Source of the DNA: Pelagibius sp028280305
GTDB lineage: Bacteria; Pseudomonadota; Alphaproteobacteria; Kiloniellales; Kiloniellaceae
NCBI RefSeq assembly: GCF_965233615.1
Contig: NZ_OZ247495.1
Length of the DNA: 64,000 nt
Direction: 5' to 3' (one strand)
The notes under the pieces were generated by a model, which did not search any database, was not told the DNA's origin, and was given only the letters and a program-made list of their open reading frames with translations. The position numbers and the translations under genes were made by a program. Below, piece after piece: positions 24,627 through 33,710 of the stretch. Numbering within the stretch: the stretch's first letter is position 1; the number at the start of each line of letters is the position of its first letter.

Positions 24627-25526
24627 ATGCTGAGCCGACCGCTGCCGCCCTTTGCCGCTCTCCGGGCCTTTGAGGCCGTGGCGCGAACCTTGAGTTTCAC
24701 GCGCGCCGCCGAAGACCTCGGCATCTCCCAAGCCGCCGTCAGCCGCCAGGTCCGCGCTCTGGAGCGCGAGCTGGGCGTCCGTCTCGTTGACCGGCATGCC
24801 GGTCACAACGATCTCTCCGCACCCGGGCGAACCCTCTTTGCCGCGCTGAGGGACGGCTTCAACCGGATGGAGGAAGGCGTGCGGGCCGTTTCGTCACAGC
24901 CGGGCCGCACTGTTCTGACCCTGAGCGTCGCGCCCTTCTTCTCGTCCTGCTGGCTGACCCCGCGCATCATGAAGTTCGTCGAGGCCCATCCGGAAATAGA
25001 CCTGCGGCTGCACCACTCCTACCAGCCACCCGACTATCGCCGCGAACAGATCGACCTCGGCATCAATTGGGGCGACGGAAACTGGCCCGGCGTAAAGGCG
25101 GAGCGGGTGTTCGACGGATCATTGACGCCGGTCTGCGCGCCGGACTTTCCCGGCCTGCGGCGCAAGAACGCCAAGCCGGCGGATCTTTTGAAGCTGCCGC
25201 TGTTTTATGAGTTCCACGAAGGCGACTGGGTACAGTGGTTTTCCGCCGCCGGGCTGAAGATCTCCAAGCCCCTTTCCGCAACACGGATCGACGACTCGAA
25301 CGCTCTTCGGCAAATAGCCCTTGATGGACACGGTGTGGTTCTATTCTTCAGCGCGCTGGCGGAAGAAGACCTGCGCATCGGACGGCTCGTGCAGCCCTTC
25401 GACACGGTCGTCGATACCGGCGCACACTACTTCCTGAACCATCCGTCGGACCGCGAGATTCCGCTGGCGCAAAAGCGCTTTCGGCGCTGGCTTCTTGCAG
25501 AGCTTCCGGTCAGCCGCCTGCCTTAG
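24627..25526 (+). CDS. LysR family transcriptional regulator (GcvA-like)
   Basis: 299 residues. The winged helix-turn-helix is PFAALRAFEAVARTLSFTRAAEDLGISQAAVSRQVRALE, close to the GcvA/AmpR group (LPPFAALRAFEA). The effector domain follows with LTLSVAPFFSSCWLTPRI and DLGINWGDGNWPG. It is divergent from the ornithine-cyclodeaminase-like gene, its likely target, with a 12-bp palindrome between them. The ligand is unknown. Confidence 0.92.
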   Translation: MLSRPLPPFAALRAFEAVARTLSFTRAAEDLGISQAAVSRQVRALERELGVRLVDRHAGHNDLSAPGRTLFAALRDGFNRMEEGVRAVSSQPGRTVLTLSVAPFFSSCWLTPRIMKFVEAHPEIDLRLHHSYQPPDYRREQIDLGINWGDGNWPGVKAERVFDGSLTPVCAPDFPGLRRKNAKPADLLKLPLFYEFHEGDWVQWFSAAGLKISKPLSATRIDDSNALRQIALDGHGVVLFFSALAEEDLRIGRLVQPFDTVVDTGAHYFLNHPSDREIPLAQKRFRRWLLAELPVSRLP

Positions 25527-25541
25527 ATCAGACGTCTTAGA

Positions 25542-26204
25542 TCAGGCGCTTTTCACTTCGCGCCGTTCCAGGGAAGCCAGCAGGTCGGCGAAGCGTTCGC
25601 CCTGCACGGTCACGTGACCGCGCATGGCTTCGGCCGCCGCCTCGGCGTCCCCGGCCTCGATGGCGGTGATCACCGCCTCATGCTCGGCGAAGGAGGCGCG
25701 CAAGCGGTCGCGCGCCCGTAGCTGCAGGCGGCGATAGGCCTTCAGGCGTTTCTGCAGGGCATCGGCCTGTTCGACGAGGAAGCCGTTGCGGCTCGCCTCG
25801 CGAATCTTCTCGTGGAAGACCTCGTTCTCATAGTAGTAGCCGTCGAAGTCGCCGCGCTCGGCGGCTTCGGCGCAGCCGGCATGGGCCTGGTGCAGGGCTG
25901 CCAGGTCGTCGGGCGTGGCGCGGCGGGCGGCAAGGCGGGCGCACATTGCCTCCAGCTCCGACATCACATCGAACATTTCCATCAGGCGCCGCGGGCCGAC
26001 CTCGGCCACGAAAGTGCCGCGGCGCGGGCGCTGTTCGATCAGACCGGCGGCAGAAAGCTGGAACAGGGCCTCGCGGATCGGCGTGCGGGAAACCCCGAAG
26101 CGCGCCGCCAGTTGCAGCTCTTCCAGGCGGTCGCCCGGGCGCAGAACGCCGGTGAGGATTTCCTCCTCCAGGACGTCCCTCAACCGGTCTCCGCGTTTTT
26201 CCAT
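25542..26204 (-). CDS. matR: GntR family (FCD) regulator of malonate genes
   Basis: 220 residues from ATG 26204; an upstream TTG at 26261 would lie in the promoter. The winged HTH is LEELQLAARFGVSRTPIREALFQLSAAG, and the FCD domain has the metal-binding histidines in EVFHEKIREA, FAEHEAVITAI and AMRGHVTVQG. It is divergent from the TRAP/malonyl-CoA operon, the position of MatR in rhizobial mat clusters. A palindrome in the shared promoter resembles the MatR site. A decayed C-terminal copy is at 23182-23420. Its 3' end is convergent with the LysR gene, 15 bp away. Confidence 0.87.
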   Translation of the reverse strand: MEKRGDRLRDVLEEEILTGVLRPGDRLEELQLAARFGVSRTPIREALFQLSAAGLIEQRPRRGTFVAEVGPRRLMEMFDVMSELEAMCARLAARRATPDDLAALHQAHAGCAEAAERGDFDGYYYENEVFHEKIREASRNGFLVEQADALQKRLKAYRRLQLRARDRLRASFAEHEAVITAIEAGDAEAAAEAMRGHVTVQGERFADLLASLERREVKSA

Positions 26205-26261
26205 GATGCTCTCATTCGAGGTTGCGGCAGGCACCTTAGCGGAAAACCCGATATACGACAA

Positions 26262-26287
26262 TCGATCTTATGTATACATGACGATTG
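26262..26287. promoter_or_regulatory. MatR-type operator
   Basis: ATGTATACAT (26270-26279) is a perfect 10-bp palindrome within TCTTATGTATACATGACGA. The flanks (TCTT...GTATAC...ACGA) are close to the rhizobial MatR site as I recall it. It is 58 bp or more upstream of matR and about 130 bp before the TRAP binding-protein gene, suiting control of both. Confidence 0.65.
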
Positions 26288-26406
26288 ACTGTGCACTCAC
26301 ACGGTGATAGTCAAGCTGGGTGTTATTCAAATGACCAGGGGCAGGCTGCGAGAGCGGCCGTCACCAACAAGCGGACAGCCAGTCCGTGAAAACCCGGGAG
26401 GAACCC

Positions 26407-27408
26407 ATGCTCAAGAATCGTACCCTCGGCGCCTTGGCAGCCGCCGCGACAGCACTGACGCTCACGGCGACGCTTTCCGCCGCCCAGGCGGCCGAGCTGA
26501 AGCTCAGTCATCAATGGTCTACCAGCGACGTGCGCCACAAGGTGGCCGAAATCGTCGCCAACGAGGTCGCCGCCGCGGATGTTGGCCTGGAAATCAAGAT
26601 CTATCCGTCCAAGTCACTGTTCAAGCCGCGCGAGCAGTACACGCCGCTGACCCGCGGGCGTCTCGACATGACGGTGCTGCCGCTGTCCTATGCCGGCGGC
26701 CAGCAGCCGGCCTATAACCTGACCCTGATGCCGGGGCTGGTGAAGAACCACGATCACGGTGCCCGTCTCACCGCTTCGCCCTTCATGACGAAGCTGGAGG
26801 AGATCATGGCCGGCGACGATGTGATGGTGCTGGTGCACGGCTATCTGGCCGGAGGCTTCAGCGGCAAGGAAGGCTGCATCACCTCGCCAGACGACGTGAA
26901 GGGTCTGCAGACCCGCGCCGCCGGCAAGGCCTTCGAACAGATGCTGGCCGCCGCCGGTGCCTCCATCACCTCGATGCCGTCTTCGGAAATCTATTCGGCC
27001 ATGCAGACCGGTGTGCTGGATGCGGCCAACACCTCTTCTTCCAGCTTCGTCTCCTACCGGCTCTACGAGCAGGTGAAGTGCTACACGCCCGCCGGCGATG
27101 TTGCCCTCTGGTTCATGTACCAGCCGCTGTTGATGAACAAGACGACCTTCGAGGGTTTGAGCGCCGAGCAGCAGGCCGCGCTGAAGGCCGGGGCCGCCAA
27201 GGCGGAGGCCTACTATCTGGAAGAAGCCAAAAAGGCCGATGCCGCCTCTGTCGAAGCCTTCAAGAAGGCCGGTGTCGAAATCGCCAACATGAGTGAAGCG
27301 GACTTTGCCGCCTGGCGGGACATCGCCAAAGCGTCATCCTACAAGGCCTTCGTCGAACAGACCCCCGGCGGCCAGGAATTGCTGGATCTCGCCTTGACGG
27401 TCGAATAA
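26407..27408 (+). CDS. matP: TRAP transporter substrate-binding protein (DctP type), probably for malonate
   Basis: 333 residues. ATG 26407 follows GGGAGGA. The signal peptide TLGALAAAATALTLTATLSAAQAA is followed by a mature ELKLSHQW. The TRAP signature is seen in YSAMQTGVLDAANTSSSSF, which contains the usual site for carboxylate recognition. It would bind a dicarboxylate in the periplasm. The order P-Q-M-A-B with malonyl-CoA decarboxylase and synthetase matches the matPQMAB cluster described in Sinorhizobium meliloti. A strong hairpin follows the gene, probably protecting the message so that more binding protein than permease is made. Confidence 0.88.
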   Translation: MLKNRTLGALAAAATALTLTATLSAAQAAELKLSHQWSTSDVRHKVAEIVANEVAAADVGLEIKIYPSKSLFKPREQYTPLTRGRLDMTVLPLSYAGGQQPAYNLTLMPGLVKNHDHGARLTASPFMTKLEEIMAGDDVMVLVHGYLAGGFSGKEGCITSPDDVKGLQTRAAGKAFEQMLAAAGASITSMPSSEIYSAMQTGVLDAANTSSSSFVSYRLYEQVKCYTPAGDVALWFMYQPLLMNKTTFEGLSAEQQAALKAGAAKAEAYYLEEAKKADAASVEAFKKAGVEIANMSEADFAAWRDIAKASSYKAFVEQTPGGQELLDLALTVE

Positions 27409-27425
27409 GACCGGCGCGCAACCGG

Positions 27426-27453
27426 CCGGCGGCGGGCGCGATTCCGCCGCCGG
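27426..27453 (+). terminator. Intercistronic hairpin after the TRAP binding protein gene
   Basis: CCGGCGGCGG (27426-27435) pairs perfectly with CCGCCGCCGG (27444-27453) around an 8-nt loop and is followed by a T-rich stretch (TTCCTTCCTTATT). It may partially terminate or stabilise transcripts, giving an excess of binding protein over permease. Confidence 0.65.
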
Positions 27454-27484
27454 TTCCTTCCTTATTGCAGATTGGAGCGGCGCT

Positions 27485-28003
27485 ATGAGCGAGCCGGCAA
27501 CACCGCGCGCTGAAGGCCCCCTGCTCAAAGCCATCGGCGTCCTCTCCACGGTTTGCGGCGTTACCGCCGCGCTGATGATCTTCGTCTCCGTGCTGATCAC
27601 CTGCCAGATGATCTGGATGCGCTTTGTGATGAACGCCTCCACCATCTGGCAGACCGAAATGGTGGTCTACCTGATGATCGCCGCGACCATGATCGGCCTG
27701 CCCTATGTGCAGCGCCTGCGCGGGCATGTGAACGTCGACCTGCTGCCGATGGTGCTGCCGCCGCCGCTGCGCCGCCTGCTTGCCTCCTTCACCCTCGTCT
27801 TGACCATCGCCGTGGCCGGGATCATCGCCTTCTACGGCTTCGAGCTGTTTCACATCGCTTTCGAGCGGAATTGGAAGTCCGATACGGTCTGGGGTGTCTC
27901 CTTGTGGATTCCCTATCTCGCCATTCCGCTCGGTTTCGGTCTCTTCGTTCTGCAACTCGCCGCGGATCTTTTCGCAGTTGCCACTGGAAAGGCGGACGGC
28001 TGA
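27485..28003 (+). CDS. matQ: TRAP transporter small permease (DctQ type)
   Basis: 172 residues with four predicted spans, for example LSTVCGVTAALMIFVSVLIT and VVYLMIAATMIGLPYVQRL. The usual DctQ WxxEMV-like loop is TIWQTEMVVYLMIAATMIG. It forms the transport complex with the large permease, encoded by the next gene; TGATG couples the two. Assignment to malonate rests on context. Confidence 0.9.
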   Translation: MSEPATPRAEGPLLKAIGVLSTVCGVTAALMIFVSVLITCQMIWMRFVMNASTIWQTEMVVYLMIAATMIGLPYVQRLRGHVNVDLLPMVLPPPLRRLLASFTLVLTIAVAGIIAFYGFELFHIAFERNWKSDTVWGVSLWIPYLAIPLGFGLFVLQLAADLFAVATGKADG

Positions 28004-29325
28004 TGGACCCTCTCGTTCTCGGCGCCCTGGTTGCCGTCTTCACGGTGCTGGTGCTGTTCTCCGGCGTCTCGGTCGCCGCCGGTCTGCTGATCGTCTCCGC
28101 CGGTTTCCTCATTGTTTTCGACGGCTTCGGTTCCATGGAACTGCTGCCGGAACTCTTCTTCGGCAAGCTGGACAACTTCGCTCTGCTGTCCATTCCGATG
28201 TTCATCATCATGGGCGCCGCGATTTCCTCGACCCGCGCCGGCGCCGATCTCTACGAAGCCTTGGAGCGTTGGCTGACCCGGGTACCGGGCGGTCTGGTCG
28301 TCTCCAACCTGGGCGCCTGTGCGCTTTTCGCCGCCATGTCCGGTTCCTCCCCGGCGACCTGCGCGGCCATCGGCAAGATGGGCATTCCGGAGATGCGCAA
28401 GCGCGGCTATCCCGACGGGGTCGCCGCCGGGTCCATCGCCGCCGGCGGCACCCTCGGCATCCTGATCCCGCCCTCGGTTACCATGATCGTCTATGGTATT
28501 TCGACCGAGACCTCCATCGGCCGGCTGTTCCTGGCCGGGGTGGTGCCCGGGCTGCTGCTGGTCGCCCTGTTCATGGCCTGGTCGATCTTCGACACCTGGC
28601 GCCAAGGCGGCGGCGACGCGGCCCTGGGCCGTATCCGTTACACCTGGGTCCAGAAGCTGGAAGTTCTGCCCCGCGTCCTGCCCTTCATCGCCATCATCCT
28701 GGGGGTGCTCTACGCGCTCTACGGCGGCGTCGCCACCCCTTCGGAAACCGCCGCCGTCGGCGCGCTACTTTGCGTTCTCGTCGCGGTGATCATCTACCGC
28801 CTCTATAATCCCGGCGCGCTCTGGGCGGTGCTGCGGGATTCGACGCGCGAGAGCGTGATGATCCTCTTCATCATCGGCGCCGCCGGCGTGTTCTCCTACA
28901 TGCTCTCCAGCCTTTTCGTCACCCAGGCGATCGCCGAGTGGATCGGCGGGCTCGACGTGAACCGCTGGACCCTGATGTTCGCCATCAACATATTCCTGCT
29001 GGTAGCCGGCTTCTTCCTGCCGCCGGTGGCCGTCATCCTGATGTCGGCCCCGATCCTGCTGCCGATCGTGGTCTCCGCCGGTTTCGATCCCTACTGGTTC
29101 GCCGTTATTCTGACCATCAACATGGAGATCGGCTTGATTACCCCGCCGGTCGGCCTCAATCTCTATGTCATCAACGGCATCGCGCCGGACATCTCGCTGA
29201 AGACCATCCTTAAGGGATCGTTGCCCTTTGTCGTCTGCATGATACTGGCCATTGTCATTCTCTCGATCTTCCCCGGCATGGTCACCGGCCTGCCGGATGC
29301 GCTTATGGGGCCTGCCATAAAATGA
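28003..29325 (+). CDS. matM: TRAP transporter large permease (DctM type)
   Basis: 440 residues with about 12 hydrophobic spans (LGALVAVFTVLVLFSGVSVA onward). Family motifs are ALLSIPMFIIMGAAISST, SGSSPATCAAIGKMGIPEM and GTLGILIPPSVTMIVYG. It is the Na+-coupled membrane pump of the TRAP system. ATG 28003 overlaps the matQ stop, and the stop overlaps matA (ATGA). The frame extends far upstream inside matQ but that is a shadow. Confidence 0.93.
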   Translation: MDPLVLGALVAVFTVLVLFSGVSVAAGLLIVSAGFLIVFDGFGSMELLPELFFGKLDNFALLSIPMFIIMGAAISSTRAGADLYEALERWLTRVPGGLVVSNLGACALFAAMSGSSPATCAAIGKMGIPEMRKRGYPDGVAAGSIAAGGTLGILIPPSVTMIVYGISTETSIGRLFLAGVVPGLLLVALFMAWSIFDTWRQGGGDAALGRIRYTWVQKLEVLPRVLPFIAIILGVLYALYGGVATPSETAAVGALLCVLVAVIIYRLYNPGALWAVLRDSTRESVMILFIIGAAGVFSYMLSSLFVTQAIAEWIGGLDVNRWTLMFAINIFLLVAGFFLPPVAVILMSAPILLPIVVSAGFDPYWFAVILTINMEIGLITPPVGLNLYVINGIAPDISLKTILKGSLPFVVCMILAIVILSIFPGMVTGLPDALMGPAIK

Positions 29326-30626
29326 TCAGCGGCGGCATTCTGAACGACCTGCTCACACGTATCGCCGAAGCCGGGCGCAGCCTCACGCTGGGATCGCAGG
29401 CCCAAGGCGGCGACGCGCTGGCGCTCTGCGAGAGGCTGGTGAGCGGCAAGGGCGAGGCCACCGGGCTGGCCATCGCCCAACAGGTCTTCGACGCCTACGC
29501 GAAGCTCGATGCGCAGGAGCAGCTTGTCTTTTTCCGGCAGCTCAAAGACAGTTTCGACGTTGACGCCGAATCATTGGACCGCGCCATGGCGGCCTGGCGC
29601 AAACAAGGGCCGACCTCGGCGCGGGCGCTGCATTTCGCCTCGGAACCACGCAGCCAGGAGCTGATCCGTCGGCTGAACCGCGCGCCCGGTGGCACCCGGG
29701 CACTCGTTGATATGCGCGCCGATCTGCTCGGCGCCAGCCGGGAAGATGCGGATCTGAAGCCGCTCGACACCGACTTCCAGCATCTCCTGGCTTCCTGGTT
29801 CAATCGCGGTTTCCTGGAATTGCGGCACATCGACTGGTCGACTTCCGCGGAAGTCCTGGAAAAGATCATTGCCTACGAAGCGGTTCACGAGATCACCGGC
29901 TGGGATGACCTGCGCCGCCGGGTCGCCGCGCCCGACCGGCGTCTCTACGGTTTCTTTCATCCGGCGCTGACCGACGACCCTCTGATCTTCGTCGAAGTCG
30001 CCCTGACCGCCGAGATTCCGGATGCCATCGCCCCGATTCTGGCCGAGGAAAGGGTGCCCCTGGACCCGGCAAAGGCAACCACCGCCGCCTTTTACTCGAT
30101 CTCAAACTGTCAGAAAGGCTTGCGCAATATCTCTTTCGGCAACTTCCTGATCAAACAGGTGGTCGAGGAACTGCGGCGCGAGTTCGAAAGCCTGACAACC
30201 TACGTCACCCTCTCACCGGTCCCCGGGCTGCGGCAGTGGGCGGAGCAGGAAACCCGGAATGCCGAGGGCCTGCTCAGCGGTGAGCAGCACAGCCTCGTCG
30301 AGAGACTGGAGTCCTACGAGGAGGCAACAGCAAGCGAGGAGATGCTCGGCCTCGCCGCCCTCTACCTGCTTGAGGCGAAGGCGCCGCGCGGAGGCGCCAA
30401 GGATCCGGTGGCCCGCTTCCACCTCGGCAACGGTGCCCGCTTGCAGCGTATCAATCTGGCTGCCGACCTCAGCCCGCGGGGACGCGCCAATGCCTGGGGC
30501 GTAATGGTCAACTACCTCTACGACCTGAAGGATATCGAAAAGAATCACGAGGCCTACGCCAACGACGGCAGCATCGCCTGTGCACCGGCCGTGCAGCGCC
30601 TCGTGAAAAGCAGCAAACGGGGATAG
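29322..30626 (+). CDS. matA: Malonyl-CoA decarboxylase
   Basis: 434 residues. C-terminal catalytic motifs of the family are present: FYSISNCQKGL, FHLGNGARLQRINLAADLSPRGRANAWGVMVNYLY, and an acidic/helical N-terminal domain. The enzyme converts malonyl-CoA to acetyl-CoA and CO2. Together with MatB it channels malonate to acetyl-CoA. It is translationally coupled to the TRAP permease (ATGA) and 5 bp from matB. Confidence 0.92.
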   Translation: MISGGILNDLLTRIAEAGRSLTLGSQAQGGDALALCERLVSGKGEATGLAIAQQVFDAYAKLDAQEQLVFFRQLKDSFDVDAESLDRAMAAWRKQGPTSARALHFASEPRSQELIRRLNRAPGGTRALVDMRADLLGASREDADLKPLDTDFQHLLASWFNRGFLELRHIDWSTSAEVLEKIIAYEAVHEITGWDDLRRRVAAPDRRLYGFFHPALTDDPLIFVEVALTAEIPDAIAPILAEERVPLDPAKATTAAFYSISNCQKGLRNISFGNFLIKQVVEELRREFESLTTYVTLSPVPGLRQWAEQETRNAEGLLSGEQHSLVERLESYEEATASEEMLGLAALYLLEAKAPRGGAKDPVARFHLGNGARLQRINLAADLSPRGRANAWGVMVNYLYDLKDIEKNHEAYANDGSIACAPAVQRLVKSSKRG

Positions 30627-30631
30627 CCCAG

Positions 30632-32194
30632 ATGTACGACTCCAATCATCTCCTCAGCCGCTTGCGGGCCGCCTCCCTGGGGCAGGAAGACGCCCGCTTC
30701 GCAGAGGTTGCCGAGGCTGAAGGGCGCCCCGCCGTATCCTACGGCGCCCTCTTCGCCGGTGCCGAATGCAACGCAAAAGCCCTGGTGGCGGCAGGCCTCG
30801 AGCCCGGCGACCGCGTTGCCGTGCAGGTCGAGAAGTCCATGGCGGCGCTCCAGCTTTACCTCGGCACGATCCTGGCCGGCGGCGTTTTCCTGCCGCTCAA
30901 CACCGCCTACACCCCGGCGGAGGTGCGCTACTTCCTTGACGATGCGGAGCCGCGCATTTTCGTCTGCGATCCGGCAAGGCTGGACCGCCTTCAGGCCATC
31001 GCCGAAGAGGCCTCTGTCGGCAGCACCCTCACCCTCGGCGCCGACGGCCGGGGCAGCCTCAGCGAGGCGGTGGCGGCACAAGCGCCGGGCTTCGAGGCGG
31101 CGGCGCGGAGCGAGAACAACCTTGCCGCGATCCTTTACACATCCGGCACCACCGGGCGCTCCAAGGGTGCCATGCTGACCCACGGTAACCTCGCTTCCAA
31201 TGCCGCGGTGCTGAAAGACACCTGGCGCTTCACCGCCGCGGACGTACTGATCCACGCCCTGCCGATCTTTCACACCCACGGGCTTTTCGTCGCCACCAAC
31301 GTCACTCTGCTGGCCGGGGGCAGCATCATCTTCCGCGCCCGCTTCGATGCCGAGGCGATCCTGCAGGACATGCAGCGGGCCACCGCGATGATGGGCGTGC
31401 CGACCTTCTACGTCCGTCTGCTGGATTGCCCCGGGCTGACCAGGGAAGCGACAGCCGGTATGCGGGTCTTCATCTCCGGTTCCGCCCCGCTGCTGGCCGA
31501 AACTCACAAGCTCTGGGCGGAGCGCACGGGACACGCGATCCTGGAGCGCTACGGCATGACCGAGACCAGCATGAACACCTCTAACCCCTACGACGGCGAG
31601 CGCAGGGCCGGCACGGTGGGCTTCCCCCTGCCCGGCACGGAGGTGATCATCACCGACCCGGCCAGCGGCGCAACCCTGCCCCAAGGCGACGTCGGCGCCA
31701 TAGAGGTGCGTGGCCCCAATGTCTTCAAGGGCTATTGGCGCATGCCCGAAAAAACCGGCGAGGAGTTGCGCGACAACGGCTTCTTCATTACCGGCGATCT
31801 CGGCATGATCGATGAACGCGGCTATGTCTCCATCGTCGGACGGTCCAAGGACCTGATCATCTCCGGCGGCTACAACATCTATCCCAAGGAAATCGAGGCA
31901 CTCATCGACGACCTGCCGGGGGTGCAGGAATCCGCCGTCATCGGCCTGCCCCATCCCGACTTCGGTGAAGGGGTTGCCGCCGTGGTGGTTTGCGATGGCG
32001 GGCAGCACTTGAAAGAGACCGATGTCACCGCGGCCCTGAAGGACGACCTGGCGCGCTTCAAGCAGCCCAAGCGGGTCTTCCTGGTCGACGAGCTGCCGCG
32101 CAATACCATGGGCAAGGTGCAGAAGAACGAACTGCGGGAACGCTACAGGGAGACCTTCCAGCCCGCCCCCGGCGCACAGGCCGCTGGCGCTTAG
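30632..32194 (+). CDS. matB: Malonyl-CoA synthetase (malonate-CoA ligase)
   Basis: 520 residues, ANL superfamily. The AMP/ATP loop is LYTSGTTGRSKGAML; ALPIFHTHGLFVATNV is the MatB-type acid-binding region; YGMTETSMNTSNPYDGERR, GDLGMIDERGYVSIVGRSKD and the catalytic Lys in PRNTMGKVQKNELR follow. It activates malonate with ATP and CoA. It ends the mat operon and overlaps tail to tail (4 bp) with the next minus-strand gene. Confidence 0.93.
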   Translation: MYDSNHLLSRLRAASLGQEDARFAEVAEAEGRPAVSYGALFAGAECNAKALVAAGLEPGDRVAVQVEKSMAALQLYLGTILAGGVFLPLNTAYTPAEVRYFLDDAEPRIFVCDPARLDRLQAIAEEASVGSTLTLGADGRGSLSEAVAAQAPGFEAAARSENNLAAILYTSGTTGRSKGAMLTHGNLASNAAVLKDTWRFTAADVLIHALPIFHTHGLFVATNVTLLAGGSIIFRARFDAEAILQDMQRATAMMGVPTFYVRLLDCPGLTREATAGMRVFISGSAPLLAETHKLWAERTGHAILERYGMTETSMNTSNPYDGERRAGTVGFPLPGTEVIITDPASGATLPQGDVGAIEVRGPNVFKGYWRMPEKTGEELRDNGFFITGDLGMIDERGYVSIVGRSKDLIISGGYNIYPKEIEALIDDLPGVQESAVIGLPHPDFGEGVAAVVVCDGGQHLKETDVTAALKDDLARFKQPKRVFLVDELPRNTMGKVQKNELRERYRETFQPAPGAQAAGA

Positions 32195-33180
32195 ACAGGC
32201 CCGTTCGGCGTCAGCAGGATCTTGCCGCCACGGCTTTCGGCATGGGCATGGGCCAGCGCCTCGGTCGCCTGGGACAGCGCGTATTCCGCTTCCACCGGCG
32301 AGATCAGCACGCCGTCCTCGAAGGCCCGCGCCATCTCCGCATACATCCCCTCGATTTCGAAGCGCGGCGTGGAGCCCATGTAGCCGACCAGCCAAAAGCC
32401 GGTCAGGCTGAGGCCGTGGATCACCGTGTGGTAGGACGACATGCGGCAGGGTTCACCCGAAATGAAGCCGTAGTTCACCACCGTGCCGCCGTCACTCAGA
32501 GTATCGGCGAGGGTCAGGGTGGCATCGCCGCCGATGGCGTCGATGCCCAGGCGGATCGGTGCTTCGGCGCCCGCCGCCGCCCGGATCTTGGCGGCCGCAT
32601 CGCCCTCATCGGTGACCACGACATCGGCACCAAGCTCGGTAAGCTCCCCGATCAGCGCCTCACGGCGAACGATGTTGGCGGTCTTCAGGCCCCGCGCCCT
32701 GGCAAAGCGGATGATATGACGCCCGACGGCGGAATTCGCGGCATTCTGCACCACCCAGTCGCCCGGCTGCAGGTCGACGTAGTCTTCGAGCATCAGATGC
32801 GCGGAAGGCGGGTTGGCTTTCAGTTGCGCGGCATCGCGCCAGGCCAGCGACTTGGGGATGCGAATGAACTGTTCCGCCGGCCCCGCCACCTTTTCCGCCC
32901 AATTGGCTCGGCCCAGGCTCAGCACATGGTCGCCGGGTGCAAGCTCGACCCCTTCGCCAACGGCCAGGACCTCGCCCGCCCCTTCGATGCCGACGAAGGC
33001 GGGCAATTCTTCCGGGCCGGGATAGCGCCCCTCGAAGATCAGCAGGTCGGCCGGATTGATCGCCGCCGCGCGGATCGCCACCACCACCTCGCCCGGGCCG
33101 GGATCGCCCGGATCCGCCGTCTCTACCGCCGCGCAGGCAAGATCGGGACGGGCATGGCGTTGTAGCTGAACCGCAAGCAT
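32191..33180 (-). CDS. Zinc-independent MDR oxidoreductase (enoyl-thioester-reductase-like)
   Basis: 329 residues. ATG 33180 follows AGGAG. The N-terminal GroES-like domain has AAAINPADLLIFEGRYPGPEE and GIEGAGEVLAVG. The Rossmann motif is VQNAANSAVGRHIIRFAR, which, with YVDLQPGDWVVQN, resembles MECR-type 2-enoyl thioester reductases. The zinc ligands of alcohol dehydrogenases are absent. It uses NAD(P)H; the substrate is unknown. It is convergent with matB. Confidence 0.88.
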   Translation of the reverse strand: MLAVQLQRHARPDLACAAVETADPGDPGPGEVVVAIRAAAINPADLLIFEGRYPGPEELPAFVGIEGAGEVLAVGEGVELAPGDHVLSLGRANWAEKVAGPAEQFIRIPKSLAWRDAAQLKANPPSAHLMLEDYVDLQPGDWVVQNAANSAVGRHIIRFARARGLKTANIVRREALIGELTELGADVVVTDEGDAAAKIRAAAGAEAPIRLGIDAIGGDATLTLADTLSDGGTVVNYGFISGEPCRMSSYHTVIHGLSLTGFWLVGYMGSTPRFEIEGMYAEMARAFEDGVLISPVEAEYALSQATEALAHAHAESRGGKILLTPNGPV

Positions 33181-33374
33181 GGGCGAACTCCTGATCGGTC
33201 GAAAGAAAGGCAAGATCGGTCGTCGGCGATAGAACCGCAGGAGCGCCGCGGGCGCAACAGCCGGAAGGCATAGATTTAATCGTTTGAAGCCGCCTCCGGG
33301 ACGCCGGAAGCTCACGACCCATGCAATCCAATGGGTTCCGTGAAGTTCCTCTCTTTCCAGTAAGGTCATACAAG

Positions 33375-33710
33375 ATGGCAGCAGGCACGCTCACCCCCTG
33401 GCTGATTGAGGTTGTCGGCAGCGCAGCGGCGGTTCTCGGCACCCTCTGCTGGCTGCCGCAATCGGTTAAAGTGATCAGGGAAAAGCAGACGGCCGGCATC
33501 TCTCTCGCAGCTAACCTCATGCTGCTGAGCGCCGTGTCCCTGTGGATGATCTACGGCTTGTTGATCGGATCCTGGCCCCTGGTGCTGGCCAATGCCGTAT
33601 CAACCACTCTGGTTCTCACCATCGTGGTCATGAAGATCAGGTACCGCCACCCGCAACAGACGGATCGGCCGGCGATGACTAAAGGAGGCAACGCGCCAAC
33701 GCCGCTTTAA
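33375..33710 (+). CDS. SemiSWEET sugar transporter
   Basis: 111 residues with three transmembrane helices (VVGSAAAVLGTLCWLPQSV, ISLAANLMLLSAVSLWMIYG, LVLANAVSTTLVLTIVV). The PQ motif is LPQSVKVIREKQTAGIS, and LMLLSAVSLWMIYGL lies in the second helix. A SemiSWEET is one triple-helix unit that works as a dimer for passive sugar movement. The length is normal with a polar tail of about 20 residues. Its end overlaps the DapA-family gene tail to tail. Confidence 0.9.
   Translation: MAAGTLTPWLIEVVGSAAAVLGTLCWLPQSVKVIREKQTAGISLAANLMLLSAVSLWMIYGLLIGSWPLVLANAVSTTLVLTIVVMKIRYRHPQQTDRPAMTKGGNAPTPL

Noticed and set aside
30554..32395. 613-codon minus-strand frame opposite malonyl-CoA synthetase
   Set aside because: Antisense shadow; matB has all ANL motifs.
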